DNA from: Microbacterium sp. LWS13-1.2
GTDB lineage: Bacteria > Actinomycetota > Actinomycetes > Actinomycetales > Microbacteriaceae
NCBI RefSeq assembly: GCF_040144835.1
Contig: NZ_CP151632.1
Location: forward strand, 2,294,001-2,358,000
Length of the DNA: 64,000 nucleotides
Direction: 5' to 3'
Position numbers and translations under genes: made by a program. Within the stretch, counting starts at the first letter, position 1. Each line of letters opens with the position of its first letter. Under the pieces are notes generated by a model. The model did not search any database and was not told the origin of the DNA. It was given only the letters and a program-made list of their open reading frames with translations. Positions 35,240 through 44,467 of this stretch are shown in pieces.

Positions 35240-36969
35240 CGGGCGACCTCCGCTCCGAGCTGGGATTCGACGATCTCGCGGTAGGTCTGGCTCGTCTCGA
35301 GCAGCTGCTCGTGCGTGCCGAGTCCGACGATGCCGCCGTCGTCGAGGACGATGATGCGGTCGGCGTCGGTGATCGTCGAGACGCGCTGGGCGACGACGAT
35401 CTTCGTGACGTGCGGCAGCTCCCGCCACAGCGCCTGCCTCAGCCTCGCGTCGGTGGTGAGATCGAGCGCCGAGAACGAGTCGTCGAAGACGAGCACGCGC
35501 GGCTGGTGGACGATCGCCCGGGCGATGGCGAGGCGCTGGCGCTGACCGCCGGAAACGTTGGTGCCGCCCTGCGAGATCGGGGCGTCGAGCCCGCCGTCCA
35601 TCTGGCTCACGAAGTCGCTCGCCTGGGCGATCTCGAGCGCATGCCAGAGCTCGGCATCCGTCGCCTCTTCACGCCCGAACCGCAGGTTCGAGGCGATCGT
35701 CCCCGAGAACAGGAACGGCCGCTGCGGCACCAGGCCGATCGTGGCCCAGAGCGCTTCGAGGTCGGCGCGGCGCACATCCAGGCCGCCCACCTCCACGACG
35801 CCGTCCGTCACGTCGAACAGACGCGGGATCATCGAGATCAGCGTGGTCTTGCCCGCGCCGGTCGAGCCGACGACCGCGACGGTCTCACCCGGCTCGGCGC
35901 GGAAGCTGATGCCCGAGAGGATGGGGTGCTCGGCGCCCGGGTAGGTGAAGGTGACGTCCGTGAACTCGACGGTGCCTGGCGCAGGGAACTCGGCGGGTGC
36001 ATCCGCCGGTCGCGCGAGCGATGATGACGTGTCGAGGACCTCGCCGATGCGCTCGGCCGACACCGCGGCGCGCGGGATCATCAGCGTCATGAAGCTCGCC
36101 ATCAAGACGCCCGAGAGGATGATCATGGCGTACTGCATGAAGGCGAACAGCGTGCCGATCTGGATCTCGCCCGAATCGACCTGCATGCCGCCGAACCAGA
36201 TCACGCCGATCACGGTCACGTTGAGGATGAGCATGACGGCGGGGAAGAGCACCACGAACAGCGAGCCGACCTTGCGGCCGACCACCATGATCTCGGTGTT
36301 GGCCTCGCGGAAGCGCTGCTCTTCGATCGGCTCCCGCACGAACGCGCGGATGACGCGGATGCCGGTGAGCTGCTCGCGCATGATGCGGTTCACGCCGTCC
36401 AGCCGTGACTGGAAGCTGCGGAACAGCGGAACCATGCGTGCGATGACGAGGCCCGCGACGAGCAGCAGCACGGGCACGGCGACGGCGATGATCCAGGCCA
36501 GGCTCGCCGCCTGTTCGATCGCGAGGATGATGCCGCCGATCGCGAGCAGAGGCGCCGTGACCAGGAAGGTGGCCGCCATCATCGCCAGCATCTGCACCTG
36601 CTGCACGTCGTTGGTGTTGCGGGTGATGAGCGAGCCGGCCCCGAACCCGGTGACCTCGCGCTCGGAGAACCCCGAGACGCGCTCGAAGACGTCGTCACGG
36701 ATGTCTCGCCCGAGCTTCATCGCCGCCTGCGCGGCGAAGTAGGTGGCGATGATCGAGGCGACGATCTGGGCGAGTGACACCGTCAGCATCACCATGCCGG
36801 TGCGCCAGATGTACTCGGTGTCGCCCTTTGAGACGCCGTTGTCGATGATGTCGGCGTTGAGGCTGGGCAGGTAGAGCGAGGCGAGGGCCGAGGCGGACTG
36901 GAACAGCAGCACCCCGAGCAGCAGCCAGCCGGATGGCTTGAGATAGCGGACGAGGAGTTTGGCGAGCAC
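35236..36969 (-). CDS. Heterodimeric ABC exporter subunit with degenerate Walker B and H-loop
   Basis: A 577-residue exporter subunit with Walker A GSTGAGKTT and a canonical signature VSGGQRQRLAIARAI, but Walker B ends VFDDSFSALD (Asp in place of the catalytic Glu) and the H-loop reads VAQRVSTI (Gln in place of His). I chose the GTG start giving VLAKLLVRYLKPSGW, preceded by GGGAGAA; a longer frame to 37080 is open but adds a non-typical hydrophilic leader. The membrane domain shows six helices. Confidence 0.9.
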   Translation of the reverse strand: MLAKLLVRYLKPSGWLLLGVLLFQSASALASLYLPSLNADIIDNGVSKGDTEYIWRTGMVMLTVSLAQIVASIIATYFAAQAAMKLGRDIRDDVFERVSGFSEREVTGFGAGSLITRNTNDVQQVQMLAMMAATFLVTAPLLAIGGIILAIEQAASLAWIIAVAVPVLLLVAGLVIARMVPLFRSFQSRLDGVNRIMREQLTGIRVIRAFVREPIEEQRFREANTEIMVVGRKVGSLFVVLFPAVMLILNVTVIGVIWFGGMQVDSGEIQIGTLFAFMQYAMIILSGVLMASFMTLMIPRAAVSAERIGEVLDTSSSLARPADAPAEFPAPGTVEFTDVTFTYPGAEHPILSGISFRAEPGETVAVVGSTGAGKTTLISMIPRLFDVTDGVVEVGGLDVRRADLEALWATIGLVPQRPFLFSGTIASNLRFGREEATDAELWHALEIAQASDFVSQMDGGLDAPISQGGTNVSGGQRQRLAIARAIVHQPRVLVFDDSFSALDLTTDARLRQALWRELPHVTKIVVAQRVSTITDADRIIVLDDGGIVGLGTHEQLLETSQTYREIVESQLGAEVAR

Positions 36970-37128
36970 GGACTTCTCCCAGACGTGACGAGGCCATGAC
37001 GAATCACCGCCTGATGCGGTGGTCGTGGTGTGCCGACCCACCATTGCACGGGCCGCCGACATCGCGGCAGTCCCGTTCACGGAGGGCGAACGGCTGATCG
37101 GACCGCGTTCCCGGGCCGTCCGCCGGTC

Positions 37129-37158
37129 ACTCTAACACGATATATCGCGTAATGTCAC
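37129..37158 (-). promoter_or_regulatory. Promoter with palindromic operator for the ABC exporter pair
   Basis: On the minus strand a -35-like GTGACA (plus 37153-37158) and -10-like TAGAGT (plus 37129-37134) are separated by 18 bp that contain the 16-bp palindrome around CGATATATCG (37135-37150, one mismatched pair). This is the only strongly AT-rich patch near the exporter start. It implies repression by a PadR-, TetR- or MarR-like protein, but no regulator gene is adjacent. Confidence 0.5.
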
Positions 37159-37195
37159 GCCCGGTCCACGGCCGGCGGGCGAGGGATGCCGCAGG

Positions 37196-38824
37196 TCAGG
37201 CCTGCCCGCCCTGGGCGATGTCGGCGCGCTCGCGCCAGCTGCGCGCGGTGACGCGATCCAGCGCCACCTGGCGGCGCAGGGCGTCGGCCTGTTCGTAGAG
37301 CGACGGCTGGCCGTAGCTCGTCAGCACCTTCACGAGCACGGGCAGCAGCTCGATCATGAAGAACAGCCCGGCGATGAGCCAGTGCGCCCAGGAGAGGATC
37401 GGCTCGCGCTGCGACAGCCGCTCCAGTCCGCTGATCTGGCTGAGCAGCCCCACGGCGCCGGAGTTGCCGCCGGCGATCTCCGCGGCGCGGGCGTCGTAGG
37501 CCGCCAGAGCCGCCTGGTACTGCTCGCGCGCCCCGGGGAGCTCGTCGTTCGCCTGCTGCTTGTTCTGCGCCTCCGACGCGCCGGCCTCGGCCGTGCCCGC
37601 CGCCTGCGCCGCGGCCAGATCCGCCTGGGCGGTGGTCAGCTGGGAGGCCAGGTCGTCGTACGAGGCCTGCGCGGCGGCGAGCTGATCCTGCGCGGCGCCC
37701 GAGCTCGCGCCCTCGCCCGCGACGCCGCTGCAGCCCGCGACCTCACCGGCGCCCTGGCCGGTGAGCTCGCACTCATAGATGGCGCGCGCCTGATCGATCA
37801 CCGTCTGCTGCACGGCGAGCTTCGCGGTCAGGTCGTCGACGGTCTGCTGCGCCGAGGCGGTCGACGCAGACGTCGTGTCGGCACCTGCCACGACGCCGCT
37901 GGCCGCCTGGCTCTCGAGCGCGGCGACGCGCTCGCTCGCGGCATCCAGCGCCTGCTTCTCAGGACCGGCGGTGACGGCATCCTGATCCGCCTGCGCCTGC
38001 GTGATGTTCGTCGCGTTCACCTCGCGGGCGATGTCGTTGTGGAAGATCTGCAGCACGAGAGGCTCGGCCACGACGATGCCGATGACCGCCGCCATGATCA
38101 CCCGGGGGATGGCGAGCCCGATCAGCCGGCCCACACTGTGCGTCGAGCGCATGGTCGAGGTGAGGAAGCGGTCGAGGTTGAAGATGATCAGCGCCCACAC
38201 GAGCGCGAGCGGCAGCGCGCCCCACGCGACGATCCGGACACCCGTGGTCAGCGCGAAGTACATCGAGATCGCGGAGATCAGCGCGGTGCCGGCGATCACG
38301 AAGAACATCTGCACGAAGCGGGGCGTCTCGGTCGGCACCTGGTCGAGCACCGACCCGTCCGCTCCGCCGAGCACGGCGAGCCTCCGCCAGCCCGAGCCGC
38401 GCTCGCGACGGCGCGCGACGCGCTTCGCGCGACCCGGGCGCGTGGGAGCGGCGTCCGCCGGCGCGGGCTCCTCGACGACAACGGGCTCGGCGGTCGGGTC
38501 CGGCTCCGCCGCAGCGCCCCACTCCCCGATCGGGGCGGTCTCCACGGCCGCCGCCGGCTCGGTGTCCGCCACCGCCGCCCTGTCGGCCACCACCGTGACG
38601 GGCTGCGTCGGGTTCATCGCCAGCGCGTCCTCGAGCAGATCGCGCGTCACCGGGTACGGGTCCTCGGGACCCTCGGCATCGAGACGCTGGTCGCTCGGCT
38701 CCCCGGCGGCCTGCTGGGCGCGCACGTCATCGAGGTAGAGATCCTCGGTTCGGTCGCCGTCCGTCTCGAACTCGATGCGGCCGTCGGAGCCGAATCTGCC
38801 CGGCCGGTGTGCGGAGAATGACAT
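37196..38824 (-). CDS. DUF4407 membrane protein with long coiled-coil-like ectodomain
   Basis: A 542-residue protein. The N-terminal ~150 residues are acidic, Pro/Ala-rich and probably cytosolic; three hydrophobic segments follow (MFFVIAGTALISAISMYFAL, VAWGALPLALVWALIIF, IPRVIMAAVIGIVVAEPLVL), then a ~220-residue Ala/Gln-rich helical region and a final membrane segment in WLIAGLFFMIELLPVLVKVL. IFHNDI and ELLPVLVK are hallmarks of DUF4407. The function of the family is unknown. Cysteines in the ectodomain (ECEL and GCSG) may form a disulfide. Confidence 0.85.
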   Translation of the reverse strand: MSFSAHRPGRFGSDGRIEFETDGDRTEDLYLDDVRAQQAAGEPSDQRLDAEGPEDPYPVTRDLLEDALAMNPTQPVTVVADRAAVADTEPAAAVETAPIGEWGAAAEPDPTAEPVVVEEPAPADAAPTRPGRAKRVARRRERGSGWRRLAVLGGADGSVLDQVPTETPRFVQMFFVIAGTALISAISMYFALTTGVRIVAWGALPLALVWALIIFNLDRFLTSTMRSTHSVGRLIGLAIPRVIMAAVIGIVVAEPLVLQIFHNDIAREVNATNITQAQADQDAVTAGPEKQALDAASERVAALESQAASGVVAGADTTSASTASAQQTVDDLTAKLAVQQTVIDQARAIYECELTGQGAGEVAGCSGVAGEGASSGAAQDQLAAAQASYDDLASQLTTAQADLAAAQAAGTAEAGASEAQNKQQANDELPGAREQYQAALAAYDARAAEIAGGNSGAVGLLSQISGLERLSQREPILSWAHWLIAGLFFMIELLPVLVKVLTSYGQPSLYEQADALRRQVALDRVTARSWRERADIAQGGQA

Positions 38825-38890
38825 CCGGACACCCTAGACAGGCCAACCTGTGCGGCAGGTGGACGAATCCTGGATCGACGGGGGCCGCAA

Positions 38891-38972
38891 GCGTTTCGTC
38901 TCGTTCGTTCCTCGCTCGCTCAACGACCGTGCTTCCGGTCGTCAATCGACCGAGCGACACGAGAACCGAGCG
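38891..38972. repeat. TCGTTGAGCGAG-family element downstream of rlmN
   Basis: The segment contains GCGTTTCGTCTCG and CTCGCTCAACGACCG, sequences shared with the element at 14609-14673, followed by the hairpin ACGACCG-TGCTTC-CGGTCGT and a GAGCGC end that mirrors the left side. It starts 7 bp past the rlmN stop, so it may end the rlmN transcript, but the similarity to elements elsewhere points to a dispersed repeat. Confidence 0.7.
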
Positions 38973-38979
38973 CTTCGGG

Positions 38980-40221
38980 TCAGTCCTCGAGCGGGGTGAC
39001 GGCCGCGACCGCCTCGTCCTCTTCGGTGGCGACGAGCTGGCCGCAGGCGCCGTCGATCTCCTTGCCGCGGGTGTCGCGGAGGGTGGTCGGGATGCCGGCG
39101 TCGTTGAGGCGCCGGACGAACTCGTTCTGCACCGGCACGTCGGAGGCCGTCCAGATCGAGCCAGGGGTCGGGTTCAGCGGGATGGGGTTCACGTGCACCC
39201 AGCCGCGACCGCGCGCGTTGAGCTTCTCGGCGAAAAGATCGGCGCGCCAGCCGTGGTCGTTCATGTCCTTGATGAGCGCGTACTCGATCGACACGCGGCG
39301 TCCGGTCTTGTCGAAGTAGGCGCGGGCGGCATCGAGGGCCTCGTCGACCTTCCAGCGGGAGTTGACCGGGATCAGCTCGTCGCGGAGCTTGTCGTCCGGC
39401 GCGTGCAGCGAGAGCGCGAACGTCACCGGGATGTCCTCGTTCGCGAGCTTCGTGATCGCAGGCACGAGACCGACGGTCGACACCGTGATGCCGCGAGCGC
39501 TCATGCCGAGGCCGTGCTGCTTGTCGGTCATGACCCGCACCGCCTGCATCACCCGCGCGTAGTTCGCGAGCGGCTCGCCCATCCCCATGAAGACGATGTT
39601 CGACACCCGCTCGGCGGAGTGGTCGTCCTTCTTCTTGCCGCCGAGCCCGCCGTCGGCGATCAGGCGGTTGGCGCGCACGATCTGCTCGACGATCTCCGCG
39701 GCCGACATGTTGCGGGTGAGGCCCGCCTGTCCGGTGGCGCAGAACGGGCAGTTCATGCCGCAGCCGGCCTGGCTCGAGACGCACAGCGTGATCCGGCCGG
39801 GGTAGCGCATGAGCACCGACTCGACGAGGGCGCCGTCGTGGAGCTTCCACAGGAACTTGATCGTGTCGCCGCGGTCGGTCTCGAGACGCCGCACTTCCGT
39901 GAGCAGGGCCGGCAGCATGCCGTGGACGAACTCCTCGCGACCCTCGGCGGGGAGGTCGGTCATGTCGGCGGGGTTGTGGGTCCAGTGCTGGAAGTAGTGC
40001 TTCTCGAGCTGCTTCGCCCGGAAGCCGGGAAGCCCGAGCTCCTTGACCTTCTCGACGCGCTGCTCGGGGGTGAAGTCGGCGAGGTGCACCGGCGGTTTGC
40101 CGCGCTTGGGGCTGGCGAACTGCAGGAGCGGCCGGCCCTCGGCATCCTTCTTCTGGGTCCAGCCCTCGGTCGCCGGACGCACCTGCCTGGGCTTCGTGGC
40201 GCGCACGGGCGAATCGGTCAT
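38980..40221 (-). CDS. rlmN: 23S rRNA (adenine-2503-C2)-methyltransferase RlmN
   Basis: A 413-residue radical-SAM methyltransferase acting on A2503 of 23S rRNA and A37 of some tRNAs. The [4Fe-4S] cluster motif CGMNCPFC is preceded by [13 protein letters not shown], and the rest carries [23 protein letters not shown] and the catalytic cysteine in [10 protein letters not shown] near the C-terminus. The ATG chosen gives [14 protein letters not shown]; a much longer frame upstream is non-coding. It diverges from the GNAT gene. Confidence 0.95.
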   Translation of the reverse strand: MTDSPVRATKPRQVRPATEGWTQKKDAEGRPLLQFASPKRGKPPVHLADFTPEQRVEKVKELGLPGFRAKQLEKHYFQHWTHNPADMTDLPAEGREEFVHGMLPALLTEVRRLETDRGDTIKFLWKLHDGALVESVLMRYPGRITLCVSSQAGCGMNCPFCATGQAGLTRNMSAAEIVEQIVRANRLIADGGLGGKKKDDHSAERVSNIVFMGMGEPLANYARVMQAVRVMTDKQHGLGMSARGITVSTVGLVPAITKLANEDIPVTFALSLHAPDDKLRDELIPVNSRWKVDEALDAARAYFDKTGRRVSIEYALIKDMNDHGWRADLFAEKLNARGRGWVHVNPIPLNPTPGSIWTASDVPVQNEFVRRLNDAGIPTTLRDTRGKEIDGACGQLVATEEDEAVAAVTPLED

Positions 40222-40317
40222 GAGAACCAGGGTAGGGGACACGCCTGGACGGATGCCGATGCCGGCGCATCGCGCAACCCCCGCCCGGCGGGCGGCCGGC
40301 CCGGCTAGCGTGACGGC

Positions 40318-40812
40318 GTGAGCGACAAGAGCGACGCGATGATCCGGCCGATCGAGCCCGGCGATGCCGGCGAGGTGCTGACGCTGCAGCGTGCGGCATT
40401 CGTGCAGGAGGCACTCATCTACGGCACGCCCGACATGCCGCCGCTCACGCAGACGCTGGAGGAGGTGCAGGCCGAGCTGGAGGAGAATCTCGGCGTCGTC
40501 GCCCTCGACGGCACCCGCATGATCGGAGCGCTGCGGGCGCGCATCGACGGCGACCTCCTGCTCGTCGGCCGCATCGCGATCGCGCCGGACCGCGCGGGCG
40601 AGGGCATCGGCAGCGCGCTGCTGGAGGCCGTCGAGCGACGCGGCGCCGACCGGGGTGCCACGGACGCGGAGCTGTTCACCGGGTCGCTCAGCGAGGCGAA
40701 CATCCGCCTCTACGAGCGCGTCGGGTATGCCGAGACCCAGCGTGTGCCGGGCGACGACGGCACCGAGCAGGTCTTCCTGCGCAAGCGACTCGAGCAGGAG
40801 CGTCGCGGCTAG
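40318..40812 (+). CDS. GNAT-family N-acetyltransferase
   Basis: A 164-residue acetyltransferase starting at GTG. It has the acetyl-CoA pyrophosphate loop [21 protein letters not shown] (motif A, R/Q-x-x-G-x-G/A form) and the C-terminal [15 protein letters not shown], typical of GNAT motif B. No substrate can be named. It begins a short plus-strand run with LysE and HAD genes, 9 bp from the former. Confidence 0.88.
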   Translation: MSDKSDAMIRPIEPGDAGEVLTLQRAAFVQEALIYGTPDMPPLTQTLEEVQAELEENLGVVALDGTRMIGALRARIDGDLLLVGRIAIAPDRAGEGIGSALLEAVERRGADRGATDAELFTGSLSEANIRLYERVGYAETQRVPGDDGTEQVFLRKRLEQERRG

Positions 40813-40821
40813 GCTCGCCGT

Positions 40822-41460
40822 GTGGTCCCGCTCGAGAACCTTCTCGCCTTCACGCTCGCCGCGCTCGTCCTGATCGTGATCCCGGGCCCGAGCGTGCTGT
40901 TCACGATCGGGCGCGCACTCGCCCTCGGACGCATCGGCGGGCTCCTCAGCGTGCTCGGCAACGCGCTCGGCCTCCTGCCGGTCGTCGGCCTCGTCGCGCT
41001 CGGCGTCGGCGGCATCGTGGCGCAGTCGGTCGTGCTCTTCACGATCGTCAAGGTCGCCGGGGCGCTGTACCTCATGTATCTCGGCGTCCAGGCGATCCGT
41101 CACCGCCACCGCGCCGCCGCCGAGGCGAACGGGGGCGTCCTGCCCCGTTCCGCGTGGCGTCAGCTCGGCGAGGGCTTCATCGTCGGCGTGACCAACCCGA
41201 AGACGATCGCGTTCTTCGTGGCGGTGCTGCCGCAGTTCGTCGATCTGAACGCGGGCATGGTGCCGCTGCAGATGGTCGTGCTCGGCCTCGTCTTCTTCGT
41301 CATCGCACTCATCTCCGACGGCATCTGGGCTCTCGTGGCCGCCGGCGCCCGCGGGTGGTTCGGCCGCTCGCCCAAGCGCATCTCGACCTTGTCCGCCACC
41401 GGTGGCGGCTTGATGATCGGCCTGGGCGGCATCCTCCTCTTCACCGGGAACAAGCACTGA
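40822..41460 (+). CDS. LysE-family amino-acid/metabolite exporter
   Basis: A 212-residue membrane protein with six hydrophobic segments. The N-terminus [19 protein letters not shown] and [32 protein letters not shown] are the RhtB/LysE signature. It probably exports amino acids, homoserine lactones or related compounds. GTG start, 9 bp downstream of the GNAT gene; the stop overlaps the next start (TGATG). Confidence 0.9.
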   Translation: MVPLENLLAFTLAALVLIVIPGPSVLFTIGRALALGRIGGLLSVLGNALGLLPVVGLVALGVGGIVAQSVVLFTIVKVAGALYLMYLGVQAIRHRHRAAAEANGGVLPRSAWRQLGEGFIVGVTNPKTIAFFVAVLPQFVDLNAGMVPLQMVVLGLVFFVIALISDGIWALVAAGARGWFGRSPKRISTLSATGGGLMIGLGGILLFTGNKH

Positions 41461-42350
41461 TGGACTCTTCGACGACCCCGGATGCCGGACCGCAGCGAGC
41501 CCCCGGTCGGCGCATCATCTTCCTCGACGTCGACGGGACGATCCTGGAGCACGGCTCGCACATCTCCCCCTCGACCCCGGGCGCCGTTCGCGCCGCCCGC
41601 GCGGCCGGGCACCTGGTGTACCTCAGCACGGGGCGATCCGCCGCCGACATCCATCCGGTCGTCGCCGAGATCGGCTTCGACGGCGCCGTCACCAACTCCG
41701 GCGCGCTCGTGACGTCCGACAGCGAGGTGGTCGTCGAACGCCCGCTGTCGGCGGAGGCGACGGACCGGATGCTGACGGCGCTGCGCAGCCGCGGCATCCG
41801 CTACTTCCTGCAGACCCGTGACGCCGTCTACGCGAGCGACGACATGGCCGAGCTGATGCGCGACTACGCCGTCGCGCTCGAGGCCCGCGTGCAGGCGGGT
41901 CAGGAGGTGCGCCCGGAGGACTCGCTCGTCGGCCTCGCCCAGCGGAGGTTCCCGGGTGTGGAAGAGGCGGACCTCGGCCGCATCGACAAGGCTGTGTTCG
42001 TCAGCGACCACGAGGAGGGTATCGACGAACTCCGTGCCGATCTGGGCGACGAGTTCCTCATCGTCCCCGGCAGCATGCCGCTGCCCGGCGGCTCGAACGG
42101 CGAGATCAGTGAGCGCGGCACCACCAAGGGCTCGGCGATCGAGCTGCTGCTGGCGCACCTCGGGATGGATGCCGCCGACGCCGTCGCGGTCGGCGACAGC
42201 TGGAACGACGTCGAGATGTTCCAGGTGTGCGGCGTCGCGGTGGCGATGGGCAACGCGCAGCCCGAGCTCAAGGAGCTCGCCGACATGGTCACGACCGACG
42301 TCCTCGACGACGGCATCGCCCACGCCTTCCGGCGGCTCGGCCTCATCTGA
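41460..42350 (+). CDS. HAD-superfamily hydrolase, Cof type
   Basis: A 296-residue phosphatase-like protein. HAD motif I is [14 protein letters not shown], motif II lies in VYLSTGRSA, motif III Lys is in [12 protein letters not shown] and motif IV is [12 protein letters not shown]. The large C2B-type cap between motifs II and III marks it as Cof/YbiV-like, acting on sugar phosphates or PLP. The exact substrate is unknown. Confidence 0.92.
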   Translation: MDSSTTPDAGPQRAPGRRIIFLDVDGTILEHGSHISPSTPGAVRAARAAGHLVYLSTGRSAADIHPVVAEIGFDGAVTNSGALVTSDSEVVVERPLSAEATDRMLTALRSRGIRYFLQTRDAVYASDDMAELMRDYAVALEARVQAGQEVRPEDSLVGLAQRRFPGVEEADLGRIDKAVFVSDHEEGIDELRADLGDEFLIVPGSMPLPGGSNGEISERGTTKGSAIELLLAHLGMDAADAVAVGDSWNDVEMFQVCGVAVAMGNAQPELKELADMVTTDVLDDGIAHAFRRLGLI

Positions 42351-42389
42351 TCCGGCGTCGCCGCCGTTCGAGGCGGCCCGGCCGCGGTG

Positions 42390-42770
42390 TCACGGCTGCT
42401 CGCGGACTTCCATCCCGAGGTTGACGAGGGTGCCCCCGGGGTCGCGTACCTGCGCGACCCGCTCGCCCCATGGCATGTCGGCGGGCGCCTGCTCGGCCCG
42501 CCCGCCGGCGTGCACCCACGCCGCGTAGGTCGCATCCACGTCGTCGACGTAGAACCAGAGCGCGACGCGGTCGCCGACCGACGGCGGCAGGGCGTCGGGG
42601 TCGCGGCCGATGCCCAGCGACGTCTCGCCGACCTGCAGCGACACGTAATCGTCCTCGTCGCCGCTGCCGAACCGATACGTCACCGTCGCGCCGAGGGCGC
42701 TCTCATAGAACCGCACGAGCTCCGGCAGGTCTCGCACCAACAGGATCGGGAACAGGCTCCGTACCCCCAT
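42390..42770 (-). CDS. VOC-family protein (bleomycin-resistance-like)
   Basis: A 126-residue VOC fold: FPILLVRDLPELVRFYESALGATVTYRF at the N-terminus and GERVAQVRDPGGTLVNLGMEV at the C-terminus. Compared with the VOC protein at 30965-31327 it has no obvious metal-binding His in the first strand, so it may be a binding protein rather than an enzyme. It lies downstream of the acyl-CoA cluster on the same strand, with a 43-bp gap from the SDR end. Confidence 0.82.
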   Translation of the reverse strand: MGVRSLFPILLVRDLPELVRFYESALGATVTYRFGSGDEDDYVSLQVGETSLGIGRDPDALPPSVGDRVALWFYVDDVDATYAAWVHAGGRAEQAPADMPWGERVAQVRDPGGTLVNLGMEVREQP

Positions 42771-42813
42771 GGGGCCACCCTACGTCGCCGTCGTGGGTCT
42801 CGAAAGGGACTGC

Positions 42814-43653
42814 TCAGTCCAGGAAGATGTCGGGGAACAGGGCCGAGTCCGGGGTACCGGGGACGGCCGCGTAGCCCGAGAAGTCGGTCACGCCGGCCGC
42901 TTCCAGCACGTCCTCGACGATGAGCGTGTGCCCGGTGTACTCACGGGACGGCTTCGTCAGTACCTCGTACGCCGCGTCGGCGTAGATCTCCGGCGTGCGG
43001 CTCACCTTCATCATGCGGTCGCCGCCGAGCGCGAACTGCACCGCCGCGGTCGCGATCGTCGTGCGCGGCCACAGCGTGTTGGCGGCGATGCCGGCCGACG
43101 CGAACTCCGCCGCGAGGCCGAGGGTCGCCATCGTCATGCCGTACTTCGCGAGCGTGTAGCCGGTGTGGCCGCCCAGCCACTTCGGAGAGAGGTTCAGCGG
43201 CGGCGAGAGGGAGAGGATGTGCGGGTTCGCGGCATCCTTCAGGATCGGGATCGCGGCGCGCGAGAGCATGAAGGTGCCGCGCACGTTGACGTCCTGCATG
43301 AGGTCGTATTTCTTGGCGTCGAGGTCGAGCGAGCGCGACAGGTCGATCACCGAGGCGTTGTTGACGACGATGTCGATGCCGCCGAACTCGCCCTGCGTCT
43401 TGAGCACGGCCTCGGTGACGTCGTCGTCGTTGCGCACATCGCCGACGATGGGCAGGGCGTTCCCGCCGGCCGCGCGGATCTGCTCCGCCGCCGAGTGCAC
43501 CGTGCCCTCGAGCTTGGGGTGGGGCGTGTCGGTCTTGGCGAGCAGCGCGATGTTGGCGCCGTCCCGCGCCGCGCGCAGCGCGATCGCGAGGCCGATGCCG
43601 CGGCTGCCGCCCGACATCAGGATGGTCTTGCCGGCCAGGGGCTTGTCGCTCAT
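42814..43653 (-). CDS. Short-chain dehydrogenase, HSDL2-like
   Basis: A 279-residue SDR: the Rossmann motif is SGGSRGIGLAIALRAARDG, followed by NNAS and the YTLAKYG active site (Tyr-x-x-x-Lys). The segment LAKTDTPHPKLEGTVHSAAEQ is typical of the hydroxysteroid dehydrogenase-like 2 group. Start MSDKPLAGKTILM follows a GAGGAGAAT ribosome-binding site. It sits last in a minus-strand run with an enoyl-CoA hydratase and another SDR, suggesting acyl-CoA or lipid metabolism. Confidence 0.85.
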   Translation of the reverse strand: MSDKPLAGKTILMSGGSRGIGLAIALRAARDGANIALLAKTDTPHPKLEGTVHSAAEQIRAAGGNALPIVGDVRNDDDVTEAVLKTQGEFGGIDIVVNNASVIDLSRSLDLDAKKYDLMQDVNVRGTFMLSRAAIPILKDAANPHILSLSPPLNLSPKWLGGHTGYTLAKYGMTMATLGLAAEFASAGIAANTLWPRTTIATAAVQFALGGDRMMKVSRTPEIYADAAYEVLTKPSREYTGHTLIVEDVLEAAGVTDFSGYAAVPGTPDSALFPDIFLD

Positions 43654-43670
43654 CTCGGATTCTCCTCGGG

Positions 43671-44447
43671 TCAGGAACGGGACTTGGCGGATGCCGCCGC
43701 GAAGGCCGCGACGCGGGCGCGGGCCTCCTGCGTGTCGAAGCGGGCGCCGATCGAGGCGGCCTCGTCGTCGAGGTTCTCGGCGAACGAGCGCCCCGCCCCG
43801 GTGCGGACCAGCCGCTTCGCCTGGCCGAAGGCGCCGGTGGCGTTGTCGAGCCAGAACCGGGCGACCGCCTCGGCGCGGGCGGCGACGTCCGCCGCAGGCA
43901 CCACTTCGGTGACGAGGCCCCAGTCGAGCGCCGTCTCGGCGTCGATCGTGAGGTCCTGCAGCAGCAGCTGCAGCGCGCGGCGTTGGCCGACCGCCGCCGG
44001 CAGCAGCGTCGAGACGCCGAGGTCCGGCGTCAGCCCGATGTTCGCGTACTTGCTCACGAACCTCGACTGCTCCGACGCGACGATGTAGTCGGCGGTGAGC
44101 ATGAGCCCGAGCCCGCCGCCCGCCACCGCACCCTGCACGGCCGCGACGATGGGCTTGCCGGACTCTACGAACGTGCGGATGCCGTCGTGGATGGTCTGCG
44201 CGGCGCCCGTGACGTCGGGGCCGGACGCGCCCGACGTCGCCATCTCGAGGACGTCGCCGCCCGCGCAGAAAGCCGGGCCTGTGGCATCCAGGATCACCGC
44301 GCCGACCGACTCGTCGGACGTGATCTCGTGGGCGACGTCGCGCCAGCGGCGGCCCATCTCGAAGCCCATCGCGTTGAGGAATGCGGGCCGGTTGAAGGTG
44401 ACGCGTGCGAGGGCGCCGTCGCGCGTGACGAGGATCGAGTCGCTCAT
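43671..44447 (-). CDS. Enoyl-CoA hydratase/isomerase family protein
   Basis: A 258-residue crotonase-fold enzyme. It contains the oxyanion-hole segments AFCAGGDVLEMA and AVAGGGLGLMLTADYIVAS, and the NIGLTPDLGVSTLLPAAVG region. The usual second catalytic Glu position is replaced by Asp in LTPDLG, so it may be an isomerase or have altered activity rather than a classical hydratase. It is flanked by two SDR genes with 17- and 20-bp gaps. Confidence 0.88.
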   Translation of the reverse strand: MSDSILVTRDGALARVTFNRPAFLNAMGFEMGRRWRDVAHEITSDESVGAVILDATGPAFCAGGDVLEMATSGASGPDVTGAAQTIHDGIRTFVESGKPIVAAVQGAVAGGGLGLMLTADYIVASEQSRFVSKYANIGLTPDLGVSTLLPAAVGQRRALQLLLQDLTIDAETALDWGLVTEVVPAADVAARAEAVARFWLDNATGAFGQAKRLVRTGAGRSFAENLDDEAASIGARFDTQEARARVAAFAAASAKSRS

Positions 44448-44467
44448 TGTTCTCCTGCGGTCGGGGC

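Noticed and set aside
36970..37080. Longer N-terminus for the upstream exporter subunit
   Set aside because: Adds a hydrophilic His/Thr/Gly leader not typical of the family; the GTG at 36969 has a good ribosome-binding site. It remains a possibility.
37382..38821. 479-codon plus-strand frame opposite the DUF4407 gene
   Set aside because: Arg/Leu/Gly-rich shadow of the DUF4407 coding sequence; the minus-strand frame has membrane segments and family motifs.
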